From: Hyphomicrobiales bacterium
Lineage (GTDB): Bacteria; Pseudomonadota; Alphaproteobacteria; Rhizobiales; Beijerinckiaceae
Assembly: GCA_900470775.1 (NCBI GenBank)
Contig: UCBZ01000042.1
Coordinates: 17,153-81,152, forward strand
Length of the DNA stretch: 64,000 bases
Direction of reading: 5' to 3'
Shown in pieces: positions 1 through 7,282 of the stretch (the first letter of the stretch is position 1; every line of letters begins with the position of its first letter). The notes beneath the pieces were generated by a model. The model was not told the DNA's origin. It worked only from the letters and a program-made list of their open reading frames with translations, and did no database searches. The position numbers and the translations under genes were made by a program.

Positions 1-1
1 T

Positions 2-31
2 GGCCGTCGCGTCGCCGCATCGGCGGCCTGA
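2..31 (+). CDS. C-terminal end of an unidentified upstream gene (partial)
   Basis: The window opens in a possible reading frame that ends in TGA at 29-31, three bases before the aquaporin ATG at 35. The visible residues (GRRVAASAA) are too few to identify a family. The tight spacing suggests that the aquaporin is the second gene of a plus-strand operon whose first part lies outside the window. An arsR- or arsC-type gene would fit the context, but that is a guess. Confidence 0.3.
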   Translation, partial: GRRVAASAA

Positions 32-34
32 GGC

Positions 35-697
35 ATGAAACAATCGCTTTCCATCCGCCTGCTGGCGGAAGCGCTCGGCACCGGCATCCTGGTCGCGACC
101 GTCATCGGCTCCGGCATCATGGCGACCAGGCTGTCGCAGGACGTCGCGATCCAGCTGCTCGGCAACACGATTCCGACCGGCGCGATCCTCGTCGTGCTGA
201 TCACGATTCTCGGGCCGGTCTCGGGCGCGCATTTCAATCCGGCGGTCAGCCTCGTCTTCGCGCTCAGGCGCGAGCTGCCCTGGCGCGAACTCGCGCCCTA
301 TGCGTTGGTGCAATGCCTCGGCGGCATCGCCGGCACGGTGATCGCACATCTGATGTTCGGGCTGACGCCGCTGATGATCGGCACGACCGCGCGGACCGGC
401 GCCTCGCTCTGGCTGGCCGAGGCGGTCGCGACCTTCACGCTCGTCCTCGCCATTCTCGGCTCGCTCAAGGCGCGGCCGGAGAGCGTGCCGCTGATTGTCG
501 GCCTGACCATCACCGCGACCTACTGGTTCACCGCCTCGACTTCCTTCGCCAACCCGGCGGTGACGCTGGCGCGCGGTTTCACCACGAGCTTTGCCGGCAT
601 CGCGATCGAGCATGTGCCGGTATTCGTTCTGGCGCAGATCGTCGGGGCGCTGGTTGGGTTGGCGGTGGCCGGAGCCTTGTCGTTCAATCGCAGCTGA
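35..697 (+). CDS. Aquaporin/glycerol facilitator family channel, possibly AqpS-like arsenite channel
   Basis: This 220-residue membrane protein has the aquaporin fold. The two pore-lining NPA motifs are at about residues 68-70 (HFNPAVS) and 173-175 (FANPAVTLAR), each in a half-helix between hydrophobic membrane segments. Family members conduct water, glycerol or uncharged metalloid acids across the inner membrane. In rhizobial arsenic operons an aquaporin (AqpS) takes the place of an arsenite pump and lets arsenite leave the cell. Here arsR and an ars-type flavoprotein lie just downstream on the other strand, so a metalloid role is likely but not proven by sequence. The gene begins three bases after an upstream stop codon, which suggests an operon that starts outside the window. 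A plain water or glycerol channel remains possible. Confidence 0.85.
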   Translation: MKQSLSIRLLAEALGTGILVATVIGSGIMATRLSQDVAIQLLGNTIPTGAILVVLITILGPVSGAHFNPAVSLVFALRRELPWRELAPYALVQCLGGIAGTVIAHLMFGLTPLMIGTTARTGASLWLAEAVATFTLVLAILGSLKARPESVPLIVGLTITATYWFTASTSFANPAVTLARGFTTSFAGIAIEHVPVFVLAQIVGALVGLAVAGALSFNRS

Positions 698-758
698 GCT
701 GTCGCGTCAGGCCGACTGTCGTCGCTGATGTGCGGTCGCTATGGCGGACGGGTCATAG

Positions 759-780
759 CCGCGCCCGCCTGAGGGCGCGG
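759..780. terminator. GC-rich hairpin between convergent genes
   Basis: CCGCGCCC (759-766) and GGGCGCGG (773-780) form a perfect 8-bp stem around a 6-base loop. It sits in the 107-bp gap between the convergent aquaporin and flavoprotein genes. There is no T-tract on either side, so it may be a weak or factor-assisted terminator for one or both transcripts. The structure is seen directly; the function is inferred. Confidence 0.45.
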
Positions 781-804
781 TGAGAGGCAAGGACAGGCTC
801 GCCA

Positions 805-2205
805 TCAGACTTCGGCCGCCTCGCGATTTTCGCCTTGAACGGGACTGCAGCCGCAACCCGTCTCGCCGGCGGCCTTCGCTTTCGCGTCGTCGGCGCAGCA
901 GGCATCGACCGAGACCGGAGCGGGACCGCCGCAGCAGCTCGTCTTCGCCTGGCTTGGCCCCCGCGGCGTCGAGCTGCATACCCCGGTCTCGGGCAAAACC
1001 AGCTCGACGCGTCGTGCTGCGGCGTGGTCGCCGGCAAGCTCGGCGACGATCGAGCGAACCTGCTCATGACCGGTCGCGAGCAGGAAGGTCGGTGCGCGGC
1101 CGTAAGACTTCATGCCGGCGATATAAAACCCGGGTTCGGGATGAGCGAGTTCGACCGCGCCATGCGGCCGAACGGTGCCGCAGGAGTGAATGTTGGGATC
1201 GATCAGCGGCGCCAGGCTCGGCGGACATTCCAGAGCGGGGTCGAGCGCGACGCGCAACTCGCGCAAAGGGCTCAGGTCCGGGCGGAACCCTGTTGCGACG
1301 ACGAGCTCGTCGACCGTCACGGTCTGGTTGCGCGCGTCGTCAGAGACGAGCCGCAGCCCCGCCTCAGCTGGCTCGATCCGATCCAGCTGGAAGCCGGTGA
1401 GGGCGTGAATCCGCCCCTGTCTGACGAGCTCGGCAACCTGCAGGCCGAGATCGCCGCGCGCCGCCAATTGGTCGGCAGCGCCGCCGCCAAAGGCCTTTGC
1501 CAGAATCGGACCCCGATAGAGCCAGGTGATCTCCGTCGAGAGCGTTGCCGCCTGCAATTGCGACAATGCGATGAGGGTGCCGATGGCCGAATGCCCGCCG
1601 CCGAGCACTGCGATGCGCTTGCCGGCATAGCGCCACCGGGCTTCGCCCAGGGCATTCGGCATGCCGTAGCTGATGCGTGCCGACGCCTCGGACTCACCCG
1701 TCGCCGGAATGCCGCCGGCGCCAGCCGGGTTCGGCGAGAACCAGGTGCCGGAGGTGTCGATCACAGCGTCGGCGGTGAGCTTCGCAATCGCCTTGCCGTC
1801 GCGATAGCGAACCAGAAATGGCGCCGTCGCGCGTCCGGCGCTCTTCACCTTGTCGAAGCCGACGCGCGAGACCGAGATCAGCTCCGCGTTGAGCCTGATG
1901 TGATCGCGCAGGATCGTCTGCTCGGCGAGGGGAGCGACGTAGTCCGAGACGAGATCGCCGCCGGTTGGATACCGGTCCGCATTCGGCCGCGTCCAGCCCG
2001 CCGTCACAAGGAGGCGCTCTGCCGCCCTATCGATGTTGAAGGCCCAGGGCGAGAACATCGGCACATGCGCCCATTGCTGAATGGCATGTCCCGCGGACGG
2101 GCCTCGCTCCAGGACGATCGGGGAGAGGCCGCGCTCCAGGGCATGGGCTGCCGCCGCAAGGCCGACCGGACCGGCTCCAATAATCGCGATCGTTGTGATT
2201 GCCAT
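805..2205 (-). CDS. FAD/NAD(P)-binding oxidoreductase of arsenic-operon type, cysteine-rich C-terminus
   Basis: The protein has 466 residues and resembles flavin-containing monooxygenases and FAD-dependent oxidoreductases found beside arsR (ArsO-like proteins). An N-terminal FAD-binding Rossmann motif GAGPVG is at residues 10-15, and a second dinucleotide motif GGGHSAIG lies near the middle. The start is set at 2205 because GGAGG stands 7 bases before that ATG; an in-frame ATG 15 bases upstream lacks such a site and overlaps the ribosome site. The last roughly 60 residues are unusual: they carry seven cysteines as VCSS, SCCGG, ACCADD and GCGC, a pattern suited to binding arsenic or a soft metal. 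The gene follows arsR by 51 bases and is probably co-transcribed and arsenite-induced. The exact reaction is not known from the sequence. Confidence 0.8.
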   Translation of the reverse strand: MAITTIAIIGAGPVGLAAAAHALERGLSPIVLERGPSAGHAIQQWAHVPMFSPWAFNIDRAAERLLVTAGWTRPNADRYPTGGDLVSDYVAPLAEQTILRDHIRLNAELISVSRVGFDKVKSAGRATAPFLVRYRDGKAIAKLTADAVIDTSGTWFSPNPAGAGGIPATGESEASARISYGMPNALGEARWRYAGKRIAVLGGGHSAIGTLIALSQLQAATLSTEITWLYRGPILAKAFGGGAADQLAARGDLGLQVAELVRQGRIHALTGFQLDRIEPAEAGLRLVSDDARNQTVTVDELVVATGFRPDLSPLRELRVALDPALECPPSLAPLIDPNIHSCGTVRPHGAVELAHPEPGFYIAGMKSYGRAPTFLLATGHEQVRSIVAELAGDHAAARRVELVLPETGVCSSTPRGPSQAKTSCCGGPAPVSVDACCADDAKAKAAGETGCGCSPVQGENREAAEV

Positions 2206-2229
2206 CTTATATCCTCCCATAAAACCGGA

Positions 2230-2243
2230 ATTATCGAAATAAT
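2230..2243. promoter_or_regulatory. Inverted repeat between arsR and the oxidoreductase, candidate ArsR site
   Basis: ATTAT (2230-2234) and ATAAT (2239-2243) form a perfect inverted repeat around CGAA. The 10-mer CGAAATAATA that covers its right half (2235-2244) recurs exactly at 2630-2639, upstream of arsR. AT-rich repeats shared by two ars promoters are typical of ArsR operators, but binding is inferred. Confidence 0.4.
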
Positions 2244-2256
2244 ATGCCGAAAAACG

Positions 2257-2574
2257 TCATGCGGCGCTCTGGTCGGAGGCGCAGTTGCTGTCGGCGCAGC
2301 ATTCGGCCACCAGGAACGCGACAAGTTCATTCATGCGGTCGAAATTGGCTCGACAAATCAGCGTCGTGCCGTCGCGCTCCTGGCTGACGAGGCCGACGAT
2401 GATGAGCGTTTTCAGATGATGCGAGAGCGTCGAGGCGGCGATTTCCAGCCGCTGCTGGCACTGCCCCACGGACAGACCGCCATGGCCGGCCCTGACCAGC
2501 AGCCGATAGAGCGAGAGCCGCGTCGGATTGCCGAGCGCTTCGAGCTTCGCGGCTGCGTCTGGTGTGTTCATCAT
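2257..2574 (-). CDS. arsR: ArsR-family metalloid-responsive repressor
   Basis: This is a 105-residue winged-helix protein of the ArsR/SmtB family, whose dimers repress ars promoters until arsenite or antimonite binds. The helix-turn-helix spans about residues 35-63 (SVGQCQQRLEIAASTLSHHL). The classical CxCxxC sensor in that helix is absent; only C39 is there. Instead the C-terminus ends ECCADSNC, with C92, C93 and C98. That resembles the C-terminal vicinal-cysteine site known from Acidithiobacillus ferrooxidans ArsR, which has a CC-x5-C spacing against CC-x4-C here. It heads a two-gene operon with the flavoprotein. Two ATG codons stand in tandem at the start (2574 and 2571), so the exact first residue is uncertain. 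Confidence 0.9.
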   Translation of the reverse strand: MMNTPDAAAKLEALGNPTRLSLYRLLVRAGHGGLSVGQCQQRLEIAASTLSHHLKTLIIVGLVSQERDGTTLICRANFDRMNELVAFLVAECCADSNCASDQSAA

Positions 2575-2610
2575 GTCGGCGAGCTTGCAATGGGCAAGCG
2601 AAAGGAGTCA

Positions 2611-2639
2611 ATCGATATTTCCAGAAGTACGAAATAATA
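2611..2639. promoter_or_regulatory. Imperfect inverted repeat upstream of arsR, candidate operator
   Basis: Upstream of arsR the AT-rich stretch contains ATATTTC (2614-2620) and GAAATAAT (2631-2638), an imperfect inverted repeat. The exact 10-mer CGAAATAATA at 2630-2639 is repeated in front of the oxidoreductase gene. Read on the minus strand, TTGACT follows within a few bases toward arsR and could be a -35 element. Autorepression by ArsR at this site is the simplest reading but is inferred. Confidence 0.4.
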
Positions 2640-2760
2640 CTGCCGGTCGGCCCGGTAGCTGATGCCTGAGCCGCGCCAATCTTCACGCGCGAGCGCGCCC
2701 GGGGCAGGCGAGCGCGATCCGTGCCATGGATGTCGCCCGCGCCTCAGGACAGATCGACGG

Positions 2761-2958
2761 TCAGGGCACGTCGATCTGCGGGCCGTGTGTCCCGGCTGGT
2801 CGGCCCGGCGACCGCGGGAGGTCGTCATCCTGCAGGGCGCGCCAGCCGGGCCCCTCGAGATCGGCGAACTGGCCCGTCCGCATGCACCAGAAGAACGCAA
2901 GCAAGCCGACAAGGCCGAGGCCCAGAGCCAGCGGAAACAGGATCACGAGAATGTTCAT
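2761..2958 (-). CDS. ccoS: Cytochrome cbb3 oxidase maturation protein CcoS/FixS
   Basis: CcoS is a 65-residue single-span membrane protein. Residues 3-24 form a hydrophobic helix, followed by the family's FWCMRTGQFADLEGP segment. It is needed to insert heme and copper cofactors into the cbb3 oxidase catalytic subunit. It is the last gene of the cco operon, starting 9 bases after the CcoI stop, with AGGA 8 bases before its ATG. The end of the gene is 186 bases from the arsR start on the same strand. Confidence 0.93.
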   Translation of the reverse strand: MNILVILFPLALGLGLVGLLAFFWCMRTGQFADLEGPGWRALQDDDLPRSPGRPAGTHGPQIDVP

Positions 2959-2967
2959 GGCGCGGTC

Positions 2968-5160
2968 CTAGCGGGGTGCGCCCGAGCGCCTTGCGGCGCG
3001 CAAGGCGTTGAGCGTGACGATCAGGGACGAGCCGGACATCGCCGCCGCCGCGACCAGCGGAGTCGCCAGCCCGGCGATCGCGACCGGAACCGCGATTGCG
3101 TTGTAGAGCACCGCGAACCAGAGGTTTTCCAGCATCAGTTTTCGCGCCTGCCGGGCGGTGCGAAGGCTGGAGGCCACCGGCGCGAGGCTGTCACCGAGGA
3201 AAACGATGTCGGCCGATGCCTGCGCCAGATGCGTCGCGCTGATCGGCGAGATCGAGACATGGGCCTTGGCGAGGGCAGGGGCGTCGTTCAGCCCGTCCCC
3301 GACCATCAGGACCTTGCAGCCTTGCGCCGCGAGCCGGTCCAGTTCGAGCAGCTTCTCGTCAGGGCGCAGGCCGGCCTTGTAGTCGGAGATGCCGAGTTGG
3401 GCCGCGACGGGCGCGACCGCCGAGGCGCGATCGCCGGAGAGGATCAGCACGCGCAGGCCGAGCCTGACGAGCGCCTGCACACACGCTTCCGCATCCGGGC
3501 GTAGTTCCTGGTCAACGGCGAAGACAGCGCTCGCCTCGCCATGTCGCCAGGCGATCAGCGAGGCCGTGGGGAAGGCGGCCGCGACAGGCGCTGCGGCCAC
3601 TTCGGCGTCGCAGAAGCCGACGCTGCCGAGACGCATCTCGACACCGTCGCACAACGCGCTCAGGCCGAGCCCTTGATGCTCGCGGACTCCCTCGATCGGC
3701 CGGAGATTGCCCGCCGCCAGCGCGATCGGGCGCGCCAGCGGATGACGGCTGGCCGCGGCGAGGCTGCCGGCCTTGCGCAGCACCTCGGGCGCGACGCTTC
3801 CGGCATTGACCAGGGCGGGATCCGGCAGGGTCAGCGTTCCCGTCTTGTCGAAGACGACGGTGTCGGCCTCGGCCAGACGCTCCAGCGCTCCGCCCTCCTT
3901 GAGCATCACCTTCTGGCGAAACAGAGCGGAGGCCGCGACGACCTGCACGGCCGGGATCGCCAGCCCCAACGCGCAGGGGCAGGTGATGATCAGTACGGTG
4001 ATCGCGATGATCAAGGCCTGCTGCCAGGCCAGCCCGAAGGCGATCCAACCCAGCAAGGTCGCGAGCGCCGTCGCATGCACCAGCGGCGCATAAAGGCGTG
4101 CCGCGCGATCGGACAGGCGCACATAGCGCGAGCGGCTCTCGACGGCCTGCGCCATCAGGCGGTCGATCTCGTCGAGCAGGGTGCCGCCGCCGGCCGCCGC
4201 GACCCGCACGGTCAGGGCTCCCGACAGGTTGATGGTGCCGGCATAGACGGACGCACCCGGGGCGATGCTGATCGGCGCGGTCTCGCCGGTCACCAGGCTC
4301 TGGTCGATATCGGAGGCACCGCTCTCGACCATCCCGTCGACGGAGACGCGCTCGCCCGGCCGGACCAGGACGAGGTCGCCGCGGGCGATCGCCGCGATGG
4401 GGACGACGACCGTCTCGCCGCTCGCCGAGAGGCGCGTGGCGGTCTCCGCCTTGAGCGCGGCCAGATTGCCGGCGAGATCGCGCGTGCGCCGCCTCATCAG
4501 CTCGTCGAGATAGCGCCCGATCAGCAGGAAGAAGAGCAGCATCACCGCGCCGTCGAAATAGGCGTGCTCGGCATGGTTCCAGGTCTCGACGACCGACATC
4601 CCCAGCGCCAGCACGACGCCAAGCGTGATCGGCACGTCCATGTTGACCGCGCCGGCCCGCAGCGCCCGCAGCGCGCTCTCGAAGAAGGGGCGTCCGGCAT
4701 AGGCGGCCGTCGGTAAGGCGAGCAGGGCCGAAAGCCAGTGGAAGAAATCGCGGGTGACCGGCGAGATGTCGCTGCTGTTGCCCGACCAGACCGAGACCGA
4801 GAGCAGCATGATGTTCATGGCGGCGAAGCCCGCGACGCCCAGGCAGCGCAGCAGGCGCTTCTCTTCGCGCGAGGCGCCATCGCGCTCGGCCGATGGCAGG
4901 AACGGGTAGGCCTTGAAGCCCAGGCCGGACAGGCGCTCGATCACCGTCTCGGGCCGGAGTGCGCCTTCGCGCCATTCGACGGTGACGCGCTTGAGCGCCA
5001 GGTTGACGCGCGCGCTCAGAATATCGGCTTCGCGGGCCAGGCCGCTCTCGATCGCCTGCATGCAGCCGGCGCAGCGGATGCCATCGACGGCCAGTTCCAT
5101 CCCGGCGACGTTGCCATCGCGATGGCGGACGAAGACCGACAGATCCTGTTTCACGCTCAC
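2968..5160 (-). CDS. ccoI: Copper-type P1B ATPase CcoI/FixI for cbb3 oxidase assembly
   Basis: This is a heavy-metal P-type ATPase of about 730 residues that supplies copper for the CuB centre of cbb3 oxidase. A cytosolic metal-binding CAGC lies near residues 30-33, the membrane metal site CPCALG near 395, the phosphorylation motif DKTGT near 435, and the hinge GDGLNDAPAL toward the end. The start is placed at GTG 5160 because AAGGA is 9 bases upstream; a TTG at 5169 sits directly against that ribosome site, and a further GTG at 5154 is also possible. The gene follows ccoH with its start only a few bases beyond the ccoH stop, so the two are probably translationally coupled. CopA-type export ATPases are close relatives, but the operon position decides the call. 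Confidence 0.92.
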   Translation of the reverse strand: MSVKQDLSVFVRHRDGNVAGMELAVDGIRCAGCMQAIESGLAREADILSARVNLALKRVTVEWREGALRPETVIERLSGLGFKAYPFLPSAERDGASREEKRLLRCLGVAGFAAMNIMLLSVSVWSGNSSDISPVTRDFFHWLSALLALPTAAYAGRPFFESALRALRAGAVNMDVPITLGVVLALGMSVVETWNHAEHAYFDGAVMLLFFLLIGRYLDELMRRRTRDLAGNLAALKAETATRLSASGETVVVPIAAIARGDLVLVRPGERVSVDGMVESGASDIDQSLVTGETAPISIAPGASVYAGTINLSGALTVRVAAAGGGTLLDEIDRLMAQAVESRSRYVRLSDRAARLYAPLVHATALATLLGWIAFGLAWQQALIIAITVLIITCPCALGLAIPAVQVVAASALFRQKVMLKEGGALERLAEADTVVFDKTGTLTLPDPALVNAGSVAPEVLRKAGSLAAASRHPLARPIALAAGNLRPIEGVREHQGLGLSALCDGVEMRLGSVGFCDAEVAAAPVAAAFPTASLIAWRHGEASAVFAVDQELRPDAEACVQALVRLGLRVLILSGDRASAVAPVAAQLGISDYKAGLRPDEKLLELDRLAAQGCKVLMVGDGLNDAPALAKAHVSISPISATHLAQASADIVFLGDSLAPVASSLRTARQARKLMLENLWFAVLYNAIAVPVAIAGLATPLVAAAAMSGSSLIVTLNALRAARRSGAPR

Positions 5161-5165
5161 GGCTC

Positions 5166-5690
5166 TCAATCCTTCAGCACGATGCGGCTGCGCGAGACGA
5201 AGACCGGCTCGCCGTCGCGCCGCGCCTCGATCACAACCGTCCAGCCACCGCTGTGGACCGCCGGCACGCGCGCCGCATAGCTGCCTGGCGCCGTCTCGCT
5301 CAGCGTCGCGTCGTGATCCTGCTGCCGCGTCGCCGGGTGCAGCAGCTTCGCCTCGACAGCCAGCCCCTGGACGGGCAGCCCCTGCTTGTCGTGCAGCACC
5401 AGCGCGACGAGGGCATCCGCGCCGGTGCGGTGGATGTCGGCCTTCGCCTGCCAGCCGCGTGCGTCCTGCTCCTGCATGCGGGCGATCTCGCTGTTGAAGC
5501 GCTGGCTCGTCTCATAGGCGCTCTTCACATCGACGCCGGGCATCGTCCGGATCGCCATGGTCATCATGATCGCATTCACTCCAGCCACGACGATGAAGAA
5601 GCCGATCATGCTTGCCAGCACGATGCGCCCGCTGAGTTCGAACGGGCGGCGCGGGCTCGGCGCGGCGCGAACCGGCAGATCGATCGGCAT
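5166..5690 (-). CDS. ccoH: Cytochrome cbb3 oxidase assembly protein CcoH/FixH
   Basis: The 174-residue protein has one N-terminal membrane helix (GRIVLASMIGFFIVVAGVNA), followed by a periplasmic domain with the FixH pattern YETSQRFN and a late GGWTVVIEA stretch. CcoH is required for stable assembly of the oxidase. The start at 5690 is favoured over an upstream in-frame ATG because GGAGG lies 7 bases before it. It is separated from ccoG by about 150 bases that contain a strong hairpin, the only sizeable gap in the operon. Confidence 0.92.
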   Translation of the reverse strand: MPIDLPVRAAPSPRRPFELSGRIVLASMIGFFIVVAGVNAIMMTMAIRTMPGVDVKSAYETSQRFNSEIARMQEQDARGWQAKADIHRTGADALVALVLHDKQGLPVQGLAVEAKLLHPATRQQDHDATLSETAPGSYAARVPAVHSGGWTVVIEARRDGEPVFVSRSRIVLKD

Positions 5691-5803
5691 GATGAAACCT
5701 CCACAGCAGCACATGGGCGTTCTCTGGAGCATGGCCTTGGCGGAAACGGGTGGCGTCTTCGCTGAGGTCGTTGCTCGATCTCTCTGTCCACGAACAGGTT
5801 TTC

Positions 5804-5829
5804 GCGGTCGGGCGGGAACGCCCGGCCGC
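5804..5829. other. Intercistronic hairpin between ccoG and ccoH
   Basis: GCGGTCGGGCG (5804-5814) and CGCCCGGCCGC (5819-5829) form an 11-position stem with one T/G position and a GGAA loop as read on the plus strand. On the minus-strand transcript it is TTCC-looped with one C/A mismatch. It has no T-tract. It may mark mRNA processing or partial termination between the structural half and the assembly half of the operon. Confidence 0.45.
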
Positions 5830-5837
5830 GACGTGAT

Positions 5838-7280
5838 CTAGGGCGCGATGAAGTGATCCTGGACCGTCACGACTTCGCCCGCGAACAGGTCGGAAGCGGT
5901 GAAGGTGATCGTCTGCGTCGGATTGACATGGACATCGGCGGGCACGGTGACGAGCACCCGGACCTCGCGCGAGGTGTCGGGCGGGACCGATACGATCGGC
6001 CGCAGATCGGCGGTCGCCGTGACGCCGACCGCCTCGATGCGCAGGCCCGGCACGCCGTGAACCCTCAGTGCGACGGGACGCTCGTCGGGGCGCTTGTTGA
6101 GGATGCGGATGGTGTAGGCGTTGCGGATCGAGCCGTCGCTGAGCAGAACGAAGAGCGGTGCGCGGTCGTGCAGGACCGACAACTCCACGGTGCGGCGCGT
6201 CGCCAGCTGGTAGACCATGGCGCCGCCGACCAGGAGGATCAGCGCGGCATAGATCATCGTGCGAAGGCGCAGCGGATTGTAGACAGGCTTCTCGCCGGCG
6301 ATGCGCCGCTTGACGTTGTCGTCGGTGTCGTAGCCGATCAACCCCTTGGGGCGGCTGATCTTTTCCATGACGTTGTCGCAGGCGTCGATGCACAGACCGC
6401 ACTGGATGCAGTCGAGCTGCGCGCCGTCGCGGATGTCGATCCCTGTCGGGCAGACGGCGACGCATTGGCGGCAGTCGATGCAGTCGCCCGCCGGCTCATT
6501 CTTGGCACGCAGACGCTCGGCCTGGCGCAGCGAGACGCGCGGATCGCCGCGGTCGTAGCGATAGGTGACGTTCAGCGCGTCGTCGTCGGTCAGCGCGGCC
6601 TGGATGCGCGGCCAGGGGCACATATAGTTGCAGACCTGCTCGCGCATGATGCCGGCGAGCGCATAGGTGGTGAAGGTCAGGATCGCGATGAAGGCATAGG
6701 CCGTGAACGGCGCCTGGAGCGTCGCGAGGTCGCGCACCAGTGTCGGCGCATCGGCGAAGTAGAGCACCCAGGCGCCGCCAGTCCACCAGGCGATCATCAG
6801 CCAGACGAAGTGCTTGGCGCTCTTGCGCCAGATCTTGTTGGGGGTCCAGGGCCCTTCGTCGAGCTTGATGCGCTCGCGCCTGTCGCCCTCGAAGAAGCGC
6901 TCGACCACCAGGAACAGATCGGTCCAGACGGTCTGAGGGCAGAGATAGCCGCACCAGACCCGGCCTGCGACCGCGTTCATCATGAACAGAATGAAGGCCG
7001 CCAGAATCAGCAGGCCGGTGAAGTAGTAAACCTCCTGCGGCCAGATTTCGATGAAGAAGAAATAGAAACGGGCATTGGCGATGTCGAGCAGGACCGCCTG
7101 GTCGGGCAGGTTGGGGCCGCGGTCCCAGCGCAGGAAGGGCAGCAGGTAGTAGACCCCGAGGCAGAGCGCCAGGATGATCCATTTGGCGCGCCGGTAAGGC
7201 CCGGACACGCTTTGCGGATAGACCTTCTTCGTCGCCGCGAAGAGCGGCAGGTCACCGAGGTCCGTCTCCTGGGAGGCCAT
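5838..7280 (-). CDS. ccoG: Cytochrome c oxidase accessory protein CcoG/FixG, polyferredoxin
   Basis: This 480-residue integral membrane iron-sulfur protein has several transmembrane helices in its first half. Two 4Fe-4S cluster motifs follow: CIDCRQCVAVCP and CIQCGLCIDAC. After a further membrane helix comes an immunoglobulin-like periplasmic domain. CcoG acts as a cupric reductase in the copper pathway for cbb3 oxidase. The ATG at 7280 has AGGGGG upstream and begins two bases after the ccoP stop, so the gene is in the same operon. Confidence 0.95.
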   Translation of the reverse strand: MASQETDLGDLPLFAATKKVYPQSVSGPYRRAKWIILALCLGVYYLLPFLRWDRGPNLPDQAVLLDIANARFYFFFIEIWPQEVYYFTGLLILAAFILFMMNAVAGRVWCGYLCPQTVWTDLFLVVERFFEGDRRERIKLDEGPWTPNKIWRKSAKHFVWLMIAWWTGGAWVLYFADAPTLVRDLATLQAPFTAYAFIAILTFTTYALAGIMREQVCNYMCPWPRIQAALTDDDALNVTYRYDRGDPRVSLRQAERLRAKNEPAGDCIDCRQCVAVCPTGIDIRDGAQLDCIQCGLCIDACDNVMEKISRPKGLIGYDTDDNVKRRIAGEKPVYNPLRLRTMIYAALILLVGGAMVYQLATRRTVELSVLHDRAPLFVLLSDGSIRNAYTIRILNKRPDERPVALRVHGVPGLRIEAVGVTATADLRPIVSVPPDTSREVRVLVTVPADVHVNPTQTITFTASDLFAGEVVTVQDHFIAP

Positions 7281-7282
7281 GT

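Noticed and set aside
835..2637. 600-codon plus-strand frame opposite the ars flavoprotein and arsR
   Set aside because: It mirrors the codon pattern of two well-supported minus-strand genes and has no recognisable domain; high GC leaves antisense frames open.
2968..5169. TTG 5169 as the ccoI start
   Set aside because: It directly abuts the AAGGA ribosome site, leaving no spacing; GTG 5160 has 9 bases of spacing.
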